NCBI GenBank assembly: GCA_943737045.1
Contig: CALSFV010000228.1
Span: 434,001 to 498,000, forward strand
DNA: 64,000 nt
Direction of reading: 5' to 3'
From: Parapristionchus giblindavisi
Taxonomy: Eukaryota > Nematoda > Chromadorea > Rhabditida > Diplogasteridae
Below are positions 25,334 through 39,022 of the stretch, one piece after another. The notes under the pieces are model-generated. The model worked only from the letters and a program-made list of their open reading frames with translations, was not told the origin of the DNA and ran no database searches. How positions within the stretch are numbered: the first letter of the stretch is position 1; each line of letters opens with the position of its first letter. The translations under genes were made by a program, and so were the position numbers.

Positions 25334-28300
25334 ACTGTAATGGAAAAAAGATTGAATGTGAGAGGGGCAGATCTGGGGACGAAGGGTATATCGACTTGTT
25401 AGTACGTGTGAATAGGGGGATTAATGGATAGCGTTGATTAGGAGTAGTACAGATAGGTACGAATACTAAACACACAAGACATTTAATGAATCGGATTGAA
25501 TGGAATCGCCATGCAACCTTCATTTCTTTCGCGTGATTCTGAGGACTCTATCCACTGATCCCGCCCCCTTTTGGTAGCCTAGACTGGAAACACTCTAGGC
25601 CACGATAGACACTGATATTGGGAGAAAAGAAGGAAAAAAGACCTGGTTCTGAAATTGGATAGACAAGAGAATTTGGAGTGGAGAAGAGAAAGAAAAGAAT
25701 ATTATAGAGAAGAAGGAGTGAAGATAAGAAGAGGTGAGAAACGTTTTATCCTCTTTACCACCCCCTCCATCTCTCACTCTTTCATAACGTATGCAGTTCA
25801 AAAAGTATGCATAACCCTTCATTCTAGATCCTTTATCCTATTCTGGATTCGCAGATCTCTTTTGCATATTCGTTTTCGACTGAGGAAAGTAGATAAAAGG
25901 GAAGCGATAAGTGGATAAGAGACAACGGTAAAGGAAAGAAAGACGCAGAAGAAGAAGACATACGACAATTTACATATGGAATAAGTAGAAATGAATTGAA
26001 ATAAGATTGTATTGAGGAAGATCTCACGAATGAATTGAGTAAAGAAGTCGTGAGGAAAGAAGAGACGATGAAAGATTTCCAACAAAAAAAAAGAAAAGCT
26101 CAGAAGAATTCTCAGTTTAGACAAAACTTCTTCTTCTGTCATTCAACGACAACATTTCCTATTTCGTTTCTCTTCTTCTCTAGTACTCCCCTCATCCTTC
26201 CATCTCTCTCAGAGATCGACAAGACTCAAGTACTAATTTGTTCTGAACTTGAAGCTGTTGAGGATAAGGATGCACATAACAATTCCATACGTTTTAACTC
26301 CTCTCGCTCTATCTCTATCTCTACCCACAAAATATCTCTCTCGGTCTCACGTCCTGGGTCTGCACAAAAATATCGCTACTCTCCTACTTTATCTACATCT
26401 CTCGGACTCCACTCACAATATAGATCTCTTCGTTTCTCTATATCACTATACCACTCCCTCTTATTTTCCCCCCTTACTCCGCACGGTCTCAACTGTCCGT
26501 ATCTATAGTAACTGACTGATGAAAGGATTATCTCATGCATTGAAGTAGTAGCATGATATAGCCAGTACTTAGTCATGGAGGGGGCTGATGGTCAATGATC
26601 ATTCTTGTCACCTCTTCGCCTCCTCTTCCTTTACTCTTAACTTCTTCCTCAATGGGAGTGAGAGTACTCGTTAGCGTCCATTTCTAGTGAGGAATTGGAG
26701 AGAAGAGGCAGTTGAATTGAATACAAAGAAGGAAGAAGAGATAAAGAAGAGGAGATAACAAACATGCTGAAAGTAGATGAAAAAGGAGAATCTAATCTCA
26801 AAGGACGACTATATTTAGATGAACAAGACGTACGAACTAACGCATACCTCAGTAGATAAATTAGGTTTATTGTCTGGGACTGAAACCTCACACATACAAA
26901 TTTACCTACTCGTCAGTAGAGCAATGGGCGGAGTGTGAGCGTTTATGCATAGACAAATATGACATGGATGAACTGGAGAGTGAACATATCTGATAGAAGA
27001 GAATGAAGAGAAGAGCAACTATGAGGGTATGAGGAGAGAAGCTGCAATGGATGAAGAGAAGAAGGAGGAGAAGAAGAAGAATGAATATTGCCCCCTATCC
27101 ACGATGAGAGTCTATCCTCTGCTCCTCATCTCCTCCTCTCCTCTCCACTCTCTCCCCTCCTCTCTCTCTATATCTCTCTCTGCTCTCTCTCTTCTCTCCC
27201 TCTATTGCCCCATCATTGAGCTTCTTCTGTGGCACTACTTTCATACGGTCTAGATGTTTCTTTCCATCCATCATCTCAATCGTTTTCTTCTTCTTCTTCT
27301 CTTTTTCATCTTAAACGATTCTCGTAAATCGGTGCGTTTGACAACGGAACTGTACGGGAGCCAACAACACAATGGAAAAGCATAAGAAGAAGAAGGATTA
27401 TCGTTACTTTCATCTAAAAATATCCCTACAGGACATCTACGGTACACTGAAAACGATCGAGTATAGCCCTGTAAGGAGCGCGATCGTCGAAATTTTAAGC
27501 AGTCTCTGATTCCCCTCTCTTTTATTCCATTACCCTGTCCCATGCCCTCTCGAGACCTCTTTCTTATCAATTCAAAGACACTTCGAGCCAAAGTCGTTTT
27601 CTTGAACAACTTGCAAGAAGATGCAATTGCACGATTCCACTGTTTTGTATCATTGTCTTTCTCTAAACGATCACAAAACAGAGATGTCTAGGGGGGAACA
27701 TAAATGAGCGAAAGCGAGAATAAAACAGAACAAAGTGTTAAAAATTGAACATTTATCCAATTAGGTAAGATACAGCGGGTGAGACAAACGAGACTAACAA
27801 GAAGAAGGAGAAGGGAGGAGGACGAAGAATCTTTAGCAGAATACGTAGAAGGAGTCATGAAGAGGAGTGCGTGAGGATAAAGGTTGAAGAAGGGAGGGGG
27901 GATATTGGTGAGAAAAAAAAGGAGAAAAGGATAAGTGGATTAATAGAGGACTTAGTGAAGAGAGAAGAGAAGGCAATAAGGTGATAATGTCAACCGGAGA
28001 AGTGAAATCTACAATGGGAAGAGAATGGGGACAATGAAGAATATGAGCAGCAGACGGATAATATGAAGAGAAAGGGAGAGACCCAAGAGGATGTACGTGC
28101 ATACAACTATTATTGATGTACATATTTGTTGATGGGTGACATGCATGATTACATATATGAGAAGAAGCAGGAATATGAGAATGGGATAGTATCAAATATC
28201 ACTAAATCAAAGCATAGGGGGGAAGGCATGGAGACAGAGACAGAGCTACCTCGAAGAAAGAGAAAACCAAATCGGGCGTAGTATGTATAAATATGGAACA

Positions 28301-28584
28301 ATTGCGATTTGAATAAGAGGAGACTACTCTGATGTCGATATACAATCTTTGTTTGCGTCTATGTGTCGGAAGTAGCAGAAGCTTTGGTTGAAGATGAGAG
28401 AGAAGACAAGGGACATTGGTATATATAAAAAGAATCAACGGGAATAAATTGTGTATTTTGTGGTAAAATAGAAGAGATAAGCCCGTCAAAGTCGAGGCAA
28501 CAACTCTATATGGAGAAAAAAAGCAAGAATCATTGATGAGAAAGGGGAAGAAAGGGAAGAATAAGAGGAGGGCAGAATGGGTCA
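25334..28584. other. Intergenic, strongly purine/pyrimidine-biased
   Basis: This lies between the rab-37 start codon and the RhoGAP stop codon, both on the minus strand, so it holds the rab-37 promoter. Long frames here (for example 26035-26508, 27833-28195 and 28202-28585) are Ser/Leu/Pro or Lys/Glu-rich shadows of GA/CT repeats. Confidence 0.5.
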
Positions 28585-31500
28585 TCAGAGTTTTGTGTAT
28601 TCTTTAGGTTTGAGTGGAATTGTTGAAGATGTCACCAGTGTTCCTGAGTCCTTAAAAACTATACTGTATCGAGTTAATGAATATATTTCCATAGTATGAG
28701 TAGGAATAAATAAACGAAAAAAAGTGAAACGAACATTCTCTGGCAGTTTTCCGGGTTTATTAGGAAGAGGAGGACGAGTTCTCGTCGGTGCAGTGGGACC
28801 TAAACGATTATATTCAATTATTGTATTTACGCATTTCACCAATGATCTATTATATTAACACTGTTTTTAGCAATATTACATGTTATAGAGGAAAATATCG
28901 AAACTGTAAATATGGTGATGTGAATACAAATTAACTTTCAGTTGGGTAATGAGAATGATGATTATTTGCTTCAAGCGCGTAAGCACGCTTAAGAGACCGG
29001 CTCGGTAAGACTCGAGCATGGTCCGGACATTCGCGAGGAATTTCGATCTGGCCCTCAATACTCTCATCATAGACACATACCGGGGGGAGACCGATGAAAG
29101 TTATAGTGAAAATGCCCTGCGGCTCAAACCCGGCTCACATATGCCGCATAAAATAAAAAATTTAAAAATTCATAACTTTTCAATCGTGATAGCTAGGACT
29201 ATTATTTCTTTTTATTGGTAAATAACATGCCATGCACTCTTACCAACACCGCTGAACAGCAATATCAAATCGTTCTGAATAAGTTTTTTCGTATCTGATT
29301 TTAAGATTTTTCCTCTTCTATCCTCATTGAAGAGAGACGGCAAGCACTGACATAGTGCATATTGTAGCCCTGACAATTATGTACATGATGGTCACATTCC
29401 CGTAAAAATCCATGTTTTCTGAAACATCGAGAATTGCAGCTGAATGTGAGATATGTGTAATTTGCAAAAATCGAAAATTAAATTTCTTGTAAATCGCAAG
29501 AGTAAGAGGTAGCTTTATTATGTCATTATACTCGTAGTAATGCGAGTGCACAGGAAAAATATACAAGTAATCTCGGACTACATTTTTTTTAAACTTAAAA
29601 AAATCATTATTTTATTTTTATTTTTTCAAACCCCACATTCAGTCGACCGTCAAGGCAAGTTGATTCATAGGGCGGATGGTGGCTGTTGCATGTGCGTTTG
29701 CAGAAACGACTGCAACGTGAAGAATCGTGGTTTCGCAGATCTCGAATTTATTTTTTTAATTAACAAACTTGAATATTTATATGTTTCTTTAATATAAATC
29801 GGTTGGAAGGTAGCGTACTGCATCCAAAGCTGTACCATTTTTATCAGTAGGAGTATACGGTATTGAACAACTGTAATCGCCAGGAATCGCGAACTGATTT
29901 TTTTTCAGTCGATCCATGATTTTCAACCATGACCCGGGGTTCATGGTTGAGAATGGCTGAGGTCGAATAATTCATGATGATCCCAGAGCAAATACTATGT
30001 GGCATTATATCAACAGTGGTCAAACTTTTATTTTTATGGATACCATAACTCGAATTACCGTAATCTAGCTACCGTATCCTATAATAATGTGGTGAAATTC
30101 TCGCAAAATTCAGATGTTTGCATAACTATTACGGTAATTCGAGTTATGGTATCCATAAAAATAAAAGTTGGCCCACTGTTGATATAATGCCAAATAGTAT
30201 TTGATCTCGGACCAGCACGAATTTTTTGACCTCAGCCATTCTCAACCATGAACCCCGGGTCATGGTTGAAAATCATGGATCGACTGAAAAAAAATCAGTT
30301 CGCGATTCCTGGCGATTACGGTTGTTCAATACCGTATACTCCTACTGATAAAAATGGTACAGCCTTGGATGCAGTACGCTACCTTCCAACCGATTTATAT
30401 TAAAGAAACATATAAATATTCAAGTTTGTTAATTAAAAAAATAAATTCGAGATCTGCGAAACCACGATTCTTCACGTTGCAGTCGTTTCTGCAAACACAC
30501 ATGCAACAGCCACCATCCGCCCTATGAATCAACTTGCCTTGACGGTCGACTGAATGTGGGGTTTGAAAAAATAAAAATAAAATAATGATTTTTTTAAGTT
30601 TAAAAAAAAATGTAGTCCGAGATTACTTGTATATTTTTCCTGTGCACTCGCATTACTACGAGTATAATGACATAATAAAGCTACCTCTTACTCTTGCGAT
30701 TTACAAGAAATTTAATTTTCGATTTTTGCAAATTACACATATCTCACATTCAGCTGCAATTCTCGATGTTTCAGAAAACATGGATTTTTACGGGAATGTG
30801 ACCATCATGTACATAATTGTCAGGGCTACAATATGCACTATGTCAGTGCTTGCCGTCTCTCTTCAATGAGGATAGAAGAGGAAAAATCTTAAAATCAGAT
30901 ACGAAAAAACTTATTCAGAACGATTTGATATTGCTGTTCAGCGGTGTTGGTAAGAGTGCATGGCATGTTATTTACCAATAAAAAGAAATAATAGTCCTAG
31001 CTATCACGATTGAAAAGTTATGAATTTTTAAATTTTTTATTTTATGCGGCATATGTGAGCCGGGTTTGAGCCGCAGGGCATTTTCACTATAACTTTCATC
31101 GGTCTCCCCCCGGTATGTGTCTATGATGAAAGTATTGAGTGCCAAATCGAAATTCCTCGCGAATGTCCGGCAGGGGGTCGAAATGCTCGAGTCTTACCGA
31201 GCCGGTCTCTTAAGTAAATCTTGGTCGTTTTTATAACAATATACACGCTAGTTTCCCACAAAACGACGGTAATGTATAGAACATAAAATTCATTTGTAGC
31301 ATTTCGAATAAAAGAATAACCGTTCCTAGTATATATTCAACACACGATCTCTCGTGTCTCTAGAAAGTTCAATAAAATATTCAGCGCAACGAATAAACCA
31401 GTTATGTGTAGTGAGTTGTTAGCATACCTTCAATGGAAACAATTGATCGATGAATAGGTCCATTAGTCATTTGTGATGTTGATGTAGAGATGATAGTTGA

Positions 31501-34500
31501 TTGGGCACATTGCATCTCTGGTTGTCCTTGCTGTTGATTACGAACGAAAAGTGGATCAGAAGGAATGGTCGACGATCGATTCCGGACACTTCCTGTAAGA
31601 AAACACTATTTATGAATATTTATTGATCAAAACATTAAGTGTTAAAATATACATTAAATTAATTATTAACTAAATTTTAAAAAATCAATTCTAAGTCTTT
31701 ATCACAATCATTGAAAGATCGATATACTATTGCAAGTTATATTTGTACAATTCATGTTCCTCTTGCTAGATTCATAATTAAAATTGTAGTATTGTACTGA
31801 CCATATCCATTATCTCCAACATCAATCAATACTTCTTCAGGTGGATTCACTCCCACTGCGATATTGTAGCTGATCGGGCGCGCCTGAAATGCATACACTC
31901 TCATTGGAAAGGAGCGTGTGGTCCTGTGGTGTAGTGGTTATCACGTCTGCTTCACACGCAGAAGGTCGCCGGTTCGAACCCGGCCAGGACCTATCTTTTT
32001 TTGCAACTTTTCCAATGTTACTGTGTTCATGTGTTCATTATTTTGGTTCATAGTAATATACCTTTTGCGTATTATGAGCACCAGGACGAAGACTAGGTGG
32101 AGGAGGTCGTAATGGACGATCTAATGAACGAGTTAGTGAATCATCGTCCAAATCATCTATCGAATCAAACTAAATGAACATTAATTAGTTACCATACTAA
32201 GCAAATGATAGATAGTGTTGAAGTGAAACATACCGAACTATCCCTGCTTGTCTCTCTCAATGCACTCTCTTTGTATACATTGTTCATAGATTCTCCATCT
32301 CCTCTTAATGAATTCAAATGTTCCATGACTTCATTCAGATTCGCCTGAAGTTAATTCATTCATTGATATTTCTGTAATTGATCTTAATTAGTTTATACTA
32401 TAACTGGAATTAAGAATAGTTTTAATCATGTGTATCTCTGCGATCTTTGTAAATGAAGCTCGTAAGTACTGAGAAGTGCATTGTGTACGAAGGATATCGT
32501 ATTCACCTGTTGTTGACTAATACCACCTGGACCATCTCGACCACTTGATGAATACGCGGAACGAGACATTGTATCTGCAATTCGACATTATCAGTGCATC
32601 ATGTAATCATTCTAGAGATCTAAAGGCATGCTATCAGATGCATGCAAATTTTCTACACATGTTTGCTTTTTACTAAAATATCGCAGAATATATTCGTAGT
32701 GTTCATTAAAATTTGCAGTGATTATTCCCATTATATTTTGTAGTATATCGTGTATTAAGTGTTTTGTATGAGAATCTAACCATCATTCGATCCCTGTCCT
32801 GGGTTTGAGGGAGGCAGTGGTGCGGTAACTCGAGGTCGACGAATACCTTAAGCCGGCAGAGTAAGGGATTGAGTAGAGAGACAATAGCGAGAAAGGGTCA
32901 ACGATGCGATTAAATCATCTTCTTTTTTTTCTTCTCAACTAATCTTCCAAATGATTAGAGGCTTAGGCACTCTTTCCAGGCACAAACCAAAACGGAACTG
33001 GACATGATTGAATTGATCTCATTGAATACTTACTATTCGATTGTGAATTGTGAGAGAATGAGGCATTGGTGAAGGATTGAGGCCCTTGAGGAGTATTCGA
33101 AGAAGATGAAGAAGATCCTATTGTTGTTTCTATTGGGGAATGTGACAGAGACTTCGTACTGAAACAAAGCGTAATCATTTTTGAGATGATACACACAGAG
33201 AAATAAGTGTTATCCACGGAGCATAAGACCTGAGAAGTTTCATATTTAACACTTTTTGAGCTTAAAAAGTGTCAGATATAACACTTCCCAGGTCTTATGC
33301 TCAGTGGATAACATTTATTTTTCTTTGTGTATGAGGAAAGTTTACCTATTCCTGAATGATCCATGAGTATCAATGGAGAGTGATCCCGTTCCTTGTGCAG
33401 CAGGAACCTCGAAGAAATTTCGTTGATGTTGAATCTGCAAACCAAAATTCGATTCATCAACGGAAAGGTTCTATGATTTAACACCGAATGGATGCATGTT
33501 TGGCAGATTGAAAGATGAGATGCATACCAATCGTCCTTGTTTTCCACCATAAGGCGTACTATTCACTCTCGCGATTGAATGTATCTCCTTTGGTGTCGAA
33601 TGAGCCGATAATCTATAATAAATATAATGAATCGATGCCATATTATAGAAAAGCCGTTCAACCTTTCATTAGAATTTTGTACTTCACGATGATAAAGCAA
33701 ATTAAGTCTATCTAAACGAATGAAACTCACGATGGTTGCGGTGATTCGTGTTTACTATAATACGGTGATCGACCGAAGAAACGATTCTCATTGAGAAGAA
33801 GTGTCTCCACGATCTACAATGAATAATATTGCCTGATAATCAAGTGCAAGATATCTTCCAACCTTGGACCCAGTGACGTTGTCCGTCTCATTTCCATTTC
33901 CAACGAGATTCGGGCCGAAGACAATTGCAAGATTACCAGCATTCATCCTGAATTAGCAAATGAATGAACACGACTTACGACATTTCAGTGATTTCATTGC
34001 CATGATTAATGTGTTCGAGAGTAAGCTCCAAACACTAAAACCCCATTTCTACTAGATGTTCAAACAAAATCTCATACTTACATAGTGATCTTTTCATATT
34101 GCAGCAATTCACATAGGAAATTGACGAGATAAGCGAGATTATTGTGATATGCGGGAGGTAATTGGGCTAAACAATTCTCTACTTGAAGAAGACGTTCCTC
34201 TCCTTCCACCCTGCAAAATTTATAATCTTCATCAATAGTTTCTTATTATTATATTGAATACATCGAGAAACGAGGATATAGAAAAAGCCGAAAAATAGAT
34301 TAACCAGTGATGATTTTTTTCAAATCGGAGAATATTCTCATTCCTTATTTGATATTATATTTATACATTTGATAATCTTTGTTGTACTATTGATCATATC
34401 CTTACTTCGTAGCAGCAACCCAATCGACATGAAGTCTATTAGTGAGAAGAGGATCGGGAAGTTCACGAAGGTAACTGAAATTGTGTCTCCGTCATACTGT

Positions 34501-37500
34501 AATATCGCTTCCGTCAAACTAAAGATTTTTTCGGAATCATTGCATACGCCCTTTTCACTGTAAAGTTTGCGCGATTAAACCGTCCAATCGACTTAGTCAT
34601 TCGAAAATTCCGATGAAGAGACTAACGGCTGATCAATATGATATTAGTGATAAGAACGCTTCATTTTCACTTTATGGATAATGACGCAGCTGATAGAATC
34701 GAAAGACTTTTACTTCGGAGGAGGTCTGATTAAACAGTATCGAAGTGAAGCATGATACACATAATAAAACTAATGTATGCCAGCATAATTTTATTGATTA
34801 ATATAGATTAAAATGATCCTACCTTTTAAGTACACTACAAACGGAATGAGGATCGGTTGCAAATGAATCAACATTTTCATCAACCATTTGACCCGCATCG
34901 AAGGCTGCTTTGATTCGACGAATCTTTGTATTATTGCCATTCACACGGAACACACCTGAGAAAGAACAACACTGAACAAATCTGACGCAGTTCATTACTC
35001 TATTCATTGATAAATTTTATACTTCATTGATTAAAAAAATGGAGTGACTTTTCCGGGAAAGGATATCACATTAGCTAACATAGATATATATCTAACCTCG
35101 TTCTCTCATGCCATTTGCCCTGAGAATCGTACAACATTTCTCGATGACAACTGATATGGGACGATTAGAATGACGAAGATGTTCTTCGAGGTCAATACCA
35201 AACATCGGCCGAGGACGGGCATTTGCTGAAGAGATTAATATCACTGTTAACATTATCTATTATCATTTATCACTCATATCACTTATTATCAATATATTAT
35301 TATTATATTATTTTTATCACTATTATCAATATTAATATTTTTATCACTATTATCCTCAATTCGAACGGATAACCGATGATCCATCAGTTTTCTTAGCCAT
35401 CAGTGTTTTGGCAGGTATGTGGTTTGTGTAATGTAGCAATACACTAACCAAGAAAGCCTAATGGACGTGCAACGAAATGTTTTCTTGGGTAACTTTATGG
35501 TTTCGTACACTAGTACAGCTCACGAATAAGACCACACCACATGCTTTACACCCCTATTGATGTCATAGCAGTTATTATAACGCGAATAAATTCCAGTCAA
35601 CCATTCATTAATTATTGGCTCAAAAATAGGCTCTGTTCTACTTTACGGGTCCCATGGAAGTTTACCGGTCCCAAGAAAGTTTACGGGTCCCATGAAAGTT
35701 TACCGGTCCCATGGAAGTTTGCGGGTCCCATGAAAGTTTACCGGTCCCATGGAAGTTCACCGGTCCCAAGAAATTTTAACGGTCCCATAAAACTTTACCG
35801 GTCCCATGAAAGTTTACCGGTCCCATGAATCGGAAATAATTAGTTTTTTTTTCTGCATACTATTTTTTCATTGCATTTTGATAGTAACAACTCAATTACT
35901 CATTAGAGTTTATCGTGCAATAAAGGAGATAACGGCTAATTGATAGAAGAGGTAGGGTGCTACATCTACTTCTGAACAACACATTGCATCTTCAATCTCT
36001 CGATTACATGACAAATGCTGATATGGGAGTATAAACGTACTCATTCATCATATTACTGGCACAGCGTAGTGAATGAAGTTATGAAAATCTTAGAGCGCTT
36101 ACTTTTCCTGAATTTTCTACTCGTATGTTAACGGTAAACTTTTATGGGACCGGTTAATTTTTATGGGACCGTTAAAATTTCTTGGGACCGTTAAAATTTC
36201 TTGGGACCGGTGAACTTCCATGGGACCGGTAAACTTTCATGGGACCCGTAAAGTTTCTTGGGACCGGTAAACTCCCATGGGACCCGTAAAGTAGAACAGA
36301 GCCCAAAAATAACGCAACAGTTATTTCTTTCTCATAGTTTTTATTGCCATAGAAAGTTTATAACATCAAATCAATCAAAGTTAAATTGTTTAAACTTTAA
36401 ATCGATTAAATGAGTGATTACTTGTAACATTATATGTACTAAACAAGTATTACAGTTGGTCAACACTTTTCAACCTCTTAGGCTCGCCTTTCTCTACCTC
36501 TTTTGTCACTACTTCTCTATTTCACTAACGCTCTTCCCTCTTCCATTCCCTCATTCATCAACCCCTCTATGCATTCAATTGCTTTTCATCCTTATACACT
36601 CATATGACACTCTCACAATCAACATAACGAGGGGATGTCTATTCTATCAGCCAAATTCGATATATAAAGCATTGAGTCCTATGCACACTGTGCGAGTATT
36701 AAAGCATAGCTGAAGAGAAAGAAAAGATGACGGATACTTTAAATGATTAAAATTGTAGACATACCAATGTCCCTTTTGATCTCCGGTAGAACATTCTCGA
36801 GAACCCGTAGTGCATATGCATGATACTCGATGAGTTCTTCAATGTACAAAGCGAATACGAGGGAGATATCTTGCTCCTTTGATGCTAATGTGAAGATGTC
36901 TGTGATTGTTGAATCCTGAAATGAATACTTCATATTCATCATAGCTCATCGAAACAACAGTTTATATTTCGATTATCATATTCCTCATCTAATCATACGA
37001 TTGATTTGATATCAATATCATCTCGATTAATAGTCCTACCCTTTAAATGATAACTACAACTTCCGGCGTTATCATTTCACTCCCCCCCCCCTCTCTACTG
37101 TCTCTCTCCTTCTTCTTCCTCCCTTCCCTCCTTCACCAAACTCCCCCCACTCATACCTCTCGCTAACAAGAGACACCCTGTGCTTACTAACAACCAATGA
37201 CTGTATAGATTGGCATTAAATGTGAAATACATGATAGAATGGAATATACAAACTAGTTGGCATTCGCTCGCCCTCTTAAAGTAGTTACCTTGAGGCTCTC
37301 GAGTTTTGCACAGTTCGTATCGAATTCCTCTTGAAGTTCGGTCTGCCGTGATTCATCGTGCTGCTTGTTGTTCAAGGCCTGACCATACAATAATTCATCC
37401 AATTTCGAAAAGAAAACGCTGAAAGAGTGGCTGGCAAATATGATCACAGTACCTTTCGAGCGATTTCGACATCGACCGTGGTGTGAGTCAGTCGTTCTTT

Positions 37501-38957
37501 GGACTTTGCGAGAGCCTTAACGAGTAAACAAATGATTATTTTCTAGTGAGCTATGATAAAAACCTTATCCATCTCAAGATATCGTGATAATCCGTCCAAT
37601 ACTCGTTTCTCGGTTTTCATCTCCGTATTTACCTTAACGAATAATTACAATTATCCATGTTCATTATAGCACAGGACACTGTCTAGCCTTCTTAAGGTCA
37701 TTCAATTGTTGATCCAAGGCATAGAGTACTAGTGAAATGGAATGGACTAGAGGAGTGGACATGGACACAAAAACTCACTCGTTCGTCCATGACACTATTG
37801 AGAGCGTGACTGATGTTCTCCAATACCTATACAATCAATGTTCATTAATCAATAAATATATTATGTCAATGTTAATATACTAAAGTGTCGTAAGATTGAA
37901 AACATAGATAAGCGCACAATTTGATAAAGTTAATATGGTATCGAAAGACTGATTTTTTAGAAAGATTTAGATCGGCCAAGAAAAATGCACTTTTAGAAAG
38001 AATAAGAGTAATCAACATGTTTATATCCTGACTAATCAATATTCGTCCGTACCTTGTGCAGGCATGTTGATCCATTCATCCGCAATTCCTTCGCGTCGGC
38101 GACCAAATCGGAACACAGAGCGAACTCATCACACTTCTTCTGTAAAATAATCAATGATCCTTCATTCTCATCTATTATTCACATCAAACTGTCATATATT
38201 TGTCATTTGTGTGCTCTCTCTTTCTAGTGAAACCCAAGTGGACCGATGCACGAAATATGAGGAGAGTATGGAGGGAGGAGAGAATAGACGGGAGAATGCA
38301 TGATTCCATTGAACATTACGAAGGACTATTCCATGAACTATTACAACGGGGGAAAAGAAGTCCCACATGTGCAAGAAATAGATATAAACGAAGAAGAAGA
38401 AGTAGGCTATGAATAAGAGAAATAAAAGTGTACCTTTCTCTTCTCCGCTTGTTCCTCTCGAAGTCCTGTCTTGATGCAACTTGAGATGTTCTTTCTGCAA
38501 TGATCATATTATGTATTCAATCTTAATGTAGCTCGACACAAGAGTAATTAGGCCATGATTCATCAAAAATAAACTGTAATCAAGCTAGGAATGTCAGTTC
38601 ATGATAAATATTGGTAATCATCGTGACTCATTAGCCATTTGAGAGTTTAGTAATGTTTAACAAATATTATATCATGAAGAATTATATAACAGTAGCACGT
38701 ACCTGAAGGTGTGAATGGACGATACAACCTTCTGATTTCTCTGATCGATTCCGGCAACAGAGGCGAGTTCATCTCTCTTCTCCGAACTGCAAAAAGTAAA
38801 GAAATCAATGAGAACTCTTTTAAGCCTTCGACCAATCCTTCCTCCCCCTCTCTCCTTTCATAGTGTGAATGACTCATCGATCAAGAGTCATTTCAAACTC
38901 CTCTTAATATGCACAGCCTCATATATGTATACAGTGAAGGAAGAGAGAGAAAGAGAG

Positions 38958-39022
<65 letters not shown>

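Noticed and set aside
26035..28585. Long open frames rich in Ser, Leu and Pro or Lys and Glu
   Set aside because: They arise from GA/CT-rich low-complexity DNA, mirror each other on both strands and lack any family similarity or splice pattern.
29324..30869. Two identical 80-94 aa frames on opposite strands
   Set aside because: Mirror images within the 28993-31209 palindrome.
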